Source: Hofstenia miamia (Eukaryota > Xenacoelomorpha > Acoela > Hofsteniidae). From it: a stretch of 64,000 nt of DNA. Positions 59,427 through 64,000 of the stretch are shown here, one piece after another. The stretch's first letter is position 1. Each line of letters starts with the position of its first letter. The notes under the pieces are model-generated. The model did not search any database. It was not told where the DNA came from and saw only the letters and a list, made by a program, of their open reading frames with translations. The translations under genes were made by a program, and so were the position numbers. Location of the stretch: contig CABFPE010000304.1 in assembly GCA_900660155.1 (NCBI GenBank), positions 77,087-141,086 of the forward strand, read 5' to 3'.

Positions 59427-61988
59427 ATTTAAGTATGGAGCAGCTGCAATGTCTGTAAGACAAACGTCATGTAAAACTCATGAAGGTCACCTGCTTAATT
59501 ACTTAGAATTATCATTTGATTTAGAGACTCTAAGTCATCTATCAATAAGTTTTAAAAATCACTTCCGAAATTTTTAAATTACTTTGCATCACGAATGATA
59601 TTTTTCAATTACAACATTGTTTATAGTTTTACAATATTAATCACCATTTTTAAGATACATTTCAATGTGCACACTTAAAGGTTTTCTTTATATCTACCAT
59701 ATTACGCACATTTTTGCATATATGTGCATATACATGCTTGTGGGTGGAAGCAGGGTTTTCGAAAGGTTGGGCATCTCATTCCAAATCAAGCTGAGCGAAT
59801 CCTCTAGAAAGTGTCAAATTTCGACAAAGTGTCATGAAAATATATCTCGCGATTATAATTTATATTCCACCATAACCCGTGTCTAATACATAATATACAT
59901 TGAATCAGTGGTATTAGAATAAAATTAGATTTATAGTGAACAATTAACAAAAAATTATATACCATAAAAGGACGTTTTTTGAAGTTATACCCGTCGTCCC
60001 AGTAATCAATGATAAATTAGCGACATCTAAATTCACTTTGCAATGTTATAGATGAGACTACTTCCAATAATTACTATTTTTTGTCTAGAATCTCTAAATT
60101 TCAAAAATGGCTTGATCAGTTAATCCAGGTGTCAATTTAAAGGGAATTATGAACATTGAATTTGATATTTATAAGACAAGCATGTAGCAGATGTGCAATG
60201 CATTCATCAAGATCTTCTGCATTAAATGTAGTTTTTAATCGTAAAAAGCTTTTGGCATTGCATTAGGTTAATGATTTTGTAAATTCATATAAATATAATT
60301 AAATAATTGGAAATTTTTGACAATTTGCTAACAACACCTACTCCCATAATTATCTTGCTGGATGCCGAAATTCATTTATCTTTCTTTTGCTAATCAAAAA
60401 TATCTGTGTGGGCAGGGCAAAATACAATGCCATTGATTTTTATAATGCAACAATTCTACAACGTTCACGAGAATATTCCCCTGTCTTTTTAACATCCAAA
60501 TTTAGAATCATTCAGGTAATTGAATATTCTAAAACCAGTTGCCTAATTAAATTCGTTTTAAGTGTTTTTTGGCCGTTCTTTGCTAGAAAGCTCCAACTGT
60601 ATTTCAAATGGAGTATTTGAAACTGCACTCTGAAGCAACATTTGGAAAACATAATTTTCAATTTTTCTCAAAATTTGCAATCATATAATAAGAGGTGAGC
60701 GTAAAATCTAAGGCTTTTGTAAAAGCAGTCAAGTTCTTCCACTATTGGGAAAGCATTCAGGTTGGTATAGAAATATAATTATTTTATTAAAAATGAAATG
60801 TGGGTGTTTTTAGGGCAAACCTTCTAAACATAATCTTAGAAAATAGTCTGGATTTCATCCAGGGAAAAGAGATCTAAGTAACCACTTATATTGGTTTTTT
60901 AGTTTTATCTGACATGAACATGAAGAGACAAACGCATCAAATTGTAAGGCTCATTCCTTAAATGCTGGATATTTGCTATTAGTAAATTCTGAAACTAGGT
61001 TAAAGGAATGACATTATGTTTAATTCCAATATTATATTATGAAATTTCATGCAATTAGATTGTTGCCATTAAAATTTTTGACGCGTAACGGTATCACAGT
61101 GAGCATGTATATACATGTATATATATATATATGAAAATGAACATGTTGACACTTTTCTACCAAAGTATGAATATTATTTGATATGTACACGTATACTAAG
61201 TTGCAGTCTAATAAACTATGTGAAGAGGCGAAAAATTTGAAGAATTTCTTGAATTATAGTCTATTTGAAAAAAGTTCTCTTAAACATGTCGCAAAAAAAT
61301 ATTTATGTTCTCTGACACTGTCAAATAACTGCTAAATATATGAGGTTAGCTGAAGGATGCGGAATTCCTTACAACTTTTAAAATCAATACTTTAGGTGTT
61401 TAATATATTCTTAAATATTTTAAAACAAAGCTTATTGAAAGCTCCTTTGGTTTAAATGCTTTCAATAAACAGTTGCATTTGGATATGTTTGCACACAGCT
61501 GGAACATAAATTGGTGTAATAGTTAAAATATAGAAAACTAAATGCAGTATTTAGCATTGATCAATAAATATGTAAGTAAACAAATATGCAAATAGAATTT
61601 TTTCGGTTAATTCCAATTATAATTATATCTCTAGTAGGGTGTTCCAAATTTCTCAAAAGTCATTTGCGTTTGAATTGGCCTACAAACAACAATTTTCAAC
61701 TTTGTTTTGAGTGTCCATTCCAATGTTAGAAAAAGTTAAATTTTCATATTTTTTAAGTTTATTAAATTTTATAGTGTGTATTTTTGTTTTTATTGATGCA
61801 ACTTTTGCAAAAGTTATCAGTTCCACAAAATATTGGAAGTAAACCGCAAACTCAAAAAGCAGAGTATCTGAACTTATAGCAAAATTTATGAGAAATTGTA
61901 GAGAGAGAAACTTAATTAATATTTTCTCAATCCTTTGATGTTCTTCCAAACAAGAAATATTCAGCATGGAACATGTATATAAATGCAC

Positions 61989-62030
<42 letters not shown>

Positions 62031-62733
62031 CGGGGCATACGAGATTAATATAAATATAGATATAGTCGCATAATCCTCACTAATGGTATCTATATACAAA
62101 TTCAAATATCAAATATAATTTTTAGAGCATGTTCAGTCTCGTTATGAAGCGTGACAAAATCGGCTTGCTTGTCTTTGCGGCTCTCTACATGTCTGGATCA
62201 ATTTTCGCATTAATAAGGTAAGGTTATACTTCGATGTTTTTAAATTAAATGAAGCATGGAAATTTCGGTTTTAGTTGAACACATAATATATTATTGCAGA
62301 ACTGTTTTAGTAAACAAAAATAAGTAGCAGTAGCAGTAAGTATAAAATGAAACACATTTGAATTTTTTACATTAAATTTAATGCTCAATTGTCATTCAAA
62401 CCAGGAAAATATTAAGTTTATAATGCTAGCAATAACGTAAGTATATGATGTAAATGTTAATTGGAACCGTTGTTAATAACCTATAATAATCAATTTCTAC
62501 TAGGTTGAGCAAAAGTGACTTTGTATTAGTTTCTGAATTACATTTTTCTTGCAAGTCATATTAGAGCTAAAAAATACTCTCAAAAAATAATGAAAAAATT
62601 AGAAAGACTAAGGACGTGTGAGAAACTAGTTTTTTCCAGGGATTACTTCCTAAAACCTTTGAAGTGTGGCGAGAATATCAGAATTAGTGTCATAAAGAGA
62701 ACATCAGAAGAAGATTTGAATGTCAAGGATTGA
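59427..62733 (+). CDS. 3' part of an unrecognised membrane-protein gene
   Basis: Four pieces with matching phases: 59427-59454 (28-nt micro-exon after 'ttctgttttcag', donor gtaaga), 60416-60515 (donor gtaatt), 62126-62217 (after 'aatttttag', donor gtaagg) and 62640-62733 (after 'ttttttccag', ends TGA). Joined, they read LSMEQLQCL-AKYNAIDFYN, ATILQRSREYSPVFLTSKFR, IIQ-SMFSLVMKRDKIG, LLVFAALYMSGSIFALIR, DYFLKPLKCGENIRISV, IKRTSEEDLNVKD. One hydrophobic segment of about 18 residues lies between a basic flank (K-R-D-K) and a polar 30-residue C-terminus. I recognise no family. The first exons were not found; the frame at 59129 does not join in phase with the micro-exon in this reading. The model is by eye, but four open pieces, good sites and three agreeing phases make chance unlikely. 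Confidence 0.5.
60516..62125. other. intron of the preceding gene; TA repeats
   Basis: Non-coding. Contains short (TA)n at 61114-61132 and a longer one at 61995-62029. Confidence 0.4.
61995..62029. repeat. (TA)n microsatellite
   Basis: About 17 AT units, about 100 bp before the membrane exon at 62126. Confidence 0.9.
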
Positions 62734-62787
62734 ATTTAAGAACTACAAAGATGGCTATAATGCGGTTAAATATGCGCTTATAATTCA

Positions 62788-62793
62788 AATAAA
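62788..62793 (+). promoter_or_regulatory. candidate polyadenylation signal
   Basis: AATAAA 55 nt after the TGA of the gene ending at 62733, a normal spacing for a short 3' UTR. Confidence 0.4.
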
Positions 62794-63404
62794 CAATTAA
62801 GACTGAAAATGGTATTTAAAATTTGAACATCTGAAAAGACGCCCACGGCAGCTGCAAAAAACTATCCATGTTCCTATTAATTTAGATATATTATGATATA
62901 TTTTATATCCACAAAATATACAGCAGTAGACATTAATATTTAAAGTTAAAATTAATCTTTAATGTAATATAACAAAAGTATTGGTAAGCCTCACAAACTA
63001 CTGTTTCCAGTAGAACTATAATTTCTTAAAAATAGAATTCACAATATTTACGTGTGTGAATTAAGAAAATATGATTTCGGCACACTCCCTACACATAGAC
63101 TAAAGTATCCAGGCCATGATTCAATCAATTAGTCTCGATCTACCAACAACCGGTTCTTTTAATGCCATACTAATGATACCGAAATAGTTGGCAATCATGT
63201 CGTAACATTGGCATATATATGAATATATGCAAAACCATGTTGTTTGTTTTCAGTCTTTCAATGAAAATTATTGTTTTGATATTCTTCTGTAATACAGAAA
63301 TTCATTACTTTTAAAATTATGAACAAATGGTGGCTTTTTATTTTCTTAAATCGTTCGTTATTTAAAGTAGCGCTTTGCAACTGCACCCGTAAACCGCGAC
63401 GGCC
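62794..63404. other. no gene seen
   Basis: Non-coding. The last part, up to 'aaaccgcgacggcctaataat', could be the end of another LINE copy carrying the AAT tail. Confidence 0.35.

Positions 63405-63453
<49 letters not shown>
63405..63453. repeat. (AAT)16 repeat, possibly a LINE tail
   Basis: AAT units following 'cgacggcct'. Tails of short repeats are common at the 3' ends of CR1/L2-type LINEs. Confidence 0.85.
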
Positions 63454-63539
63454 TTTAGGCACGGCTTTTTGACGACCATATTTTTCTTATCCTTAGCAAA
63501 GCATAATTGATGCAACAGTCTAATACTTTGGACGGTCGT

Positions 63540-64000
63540 TTGTGCATATTGTAATGACAAGCCGTGCATGCATAAAATGCTTAAATGATTGTAATGATAA
63601 TGAATTCATTAAATGTACAAACTGTGATAACATTCAACATAGTACATGCTCTAATTTAATCAAAACTACTGACAGCATTGGTTAGAAAAACTATTGATTT
63701 AAAAAACGATATTCTAGTTTGGTTATGTGAAAACTGCTCTACAAAACGACTACACAGTTTTGACAATGAAGAAACGTTTGTTGATCTCCAAGATAAAATA
63801 ACTAGAACTGGGGAAAAAATTGGAAAACTTCGCGAAAATATCAAGAAATATCATGTGGATCTAAAACTGAAACCGGGACCAAATTCACCAGCATTTGAAG
63901 AGCTTCAAAAGATTTCTTCTGCTGTAAATAGATTGGAAAACAAAACCTGTTATAATTTACGTATAAATGGGTTGGTAGAAAGCACTGAAGAAGAAGAATT
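63540..64000 (+). mobile_element. LINE ORF1 with PHD-like finger, cut by the window end
   Basis: The + frames give CAYCNDKPCMHK (about 63543) and, after a shift, CLNDCNDNEFIKCTNCDNIQ with HSTCSNL. This is a C-x2-C...C-x2-C...H-x2-C finger as found in ORF1 of jockey/CR1-type LINEs. After another shift comes WLCENCSTKRL, a coiled-coil-like acidic/basic stretch (LQDKITRTGEKIGKLREN) and NLRINGLVESTEEEE, which resembles the start of the RNA-binding part ('R-I-x-G-L-x-E-S'). The copy has at least two shifts in its first 150 bp and continues past 64000. Confidence 0.7.

Noticed and set aside
61680-62105. 141-codon frame on the - strand
   Set aside because: It crosses a (TA)n tract and has chance-like Ile/Tyr/Phe composition. 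The + strand exon at 62126 is better supported.
63258-63569. Frames with poly-Leu or poly-Asn runs
   Set aside because: They are translations of the (AAT)16 repeat.
1-64000. CRISPR arrays, operons, bacterial promoters or ribosome binding sites
   Set aside because: Split genes, satellites and eukaryotic transposons show nuclear metazoan DNA. The tandem repeats present have no unique spacers.

Overview
This is metazoan nuclear DNA. It is about 70% A+T by eye, has short exons in long AT-rich introns with GT..AG borders, carries many (TA)n and (AAT)n microsatellites, and is full of decayed transposons (hAT, Tc1, mariner, LINE). The only gene I can name is the C-terminal half of ERCC2/XPD, the TFIIH helicase. 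The composition, the hAT/mariner/LINE mix and an unnamed repeat family that I remember from hydra and aphid genomes fit an AT-rich invertebrate such as a Hydra-like cnidarian. That is an inference.
Layout. 0-11 kb: mostly featureless AT-rich sequence with two hAT transposase C-terminal scraps (257-560, 6650-6820). 11-15 kb: a nest of DNA elements, namely a Tc1 relic with an intron-like insert (and an assembly duplication around an N), a broken copy of an unnamed repetitive protein family, and a mariner-type relic. 15-22 kb: a small MITE, microsatellites and a dispersed repeat that also occurs at 2.6 kb. 22.1-23.6 kb: a GC-richer, coding-like but decayed island of unknown family. 24.4-25.4 kb: a satellite with three identical 230-bp units. 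26.6-26.9 kb: a LINE reverse-transcriptase scrap.
27.7-35.1 kb is the gene-bearing core. An unrecognised + strand terminal exon (27681-28091) lies tail-to-tail with ERCC2, whose last six exons run on the - strand from 35144 to 28308. Motifs III, V and VI and the C-terminus are present. The N-terminal half (Walker A, Fe-S domain, DEAH box, arch) is not found between 35145 and a 1,000-N gap at 37542-38541.
38.6-64 kb: a possible first exon of an unknown gene, a frameshifted hAT, a 1.08-kb internally deleted mariner-like element with 110-120-bp inverted repeats, a 1.5-kb element with GGGCC-rich ends, and a mariner head followed by an assembly duplication. Three unrecognised split genes were built by hand from splice signals and matching phases: + 44446-45208, - 53475-54005, and + 59427-62733 (a membrane protein with a 28-nt micro-exon). 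A LINE ORF1 with a PHD-like finger runs off the right end.
None of the genes form an operon-like unit. The only functional grouping that can be stated is that ERCC2 works in TFIIH (transcription initiation and nucleotide excision repair). Translations and splice sites were read by eye. No search was run.
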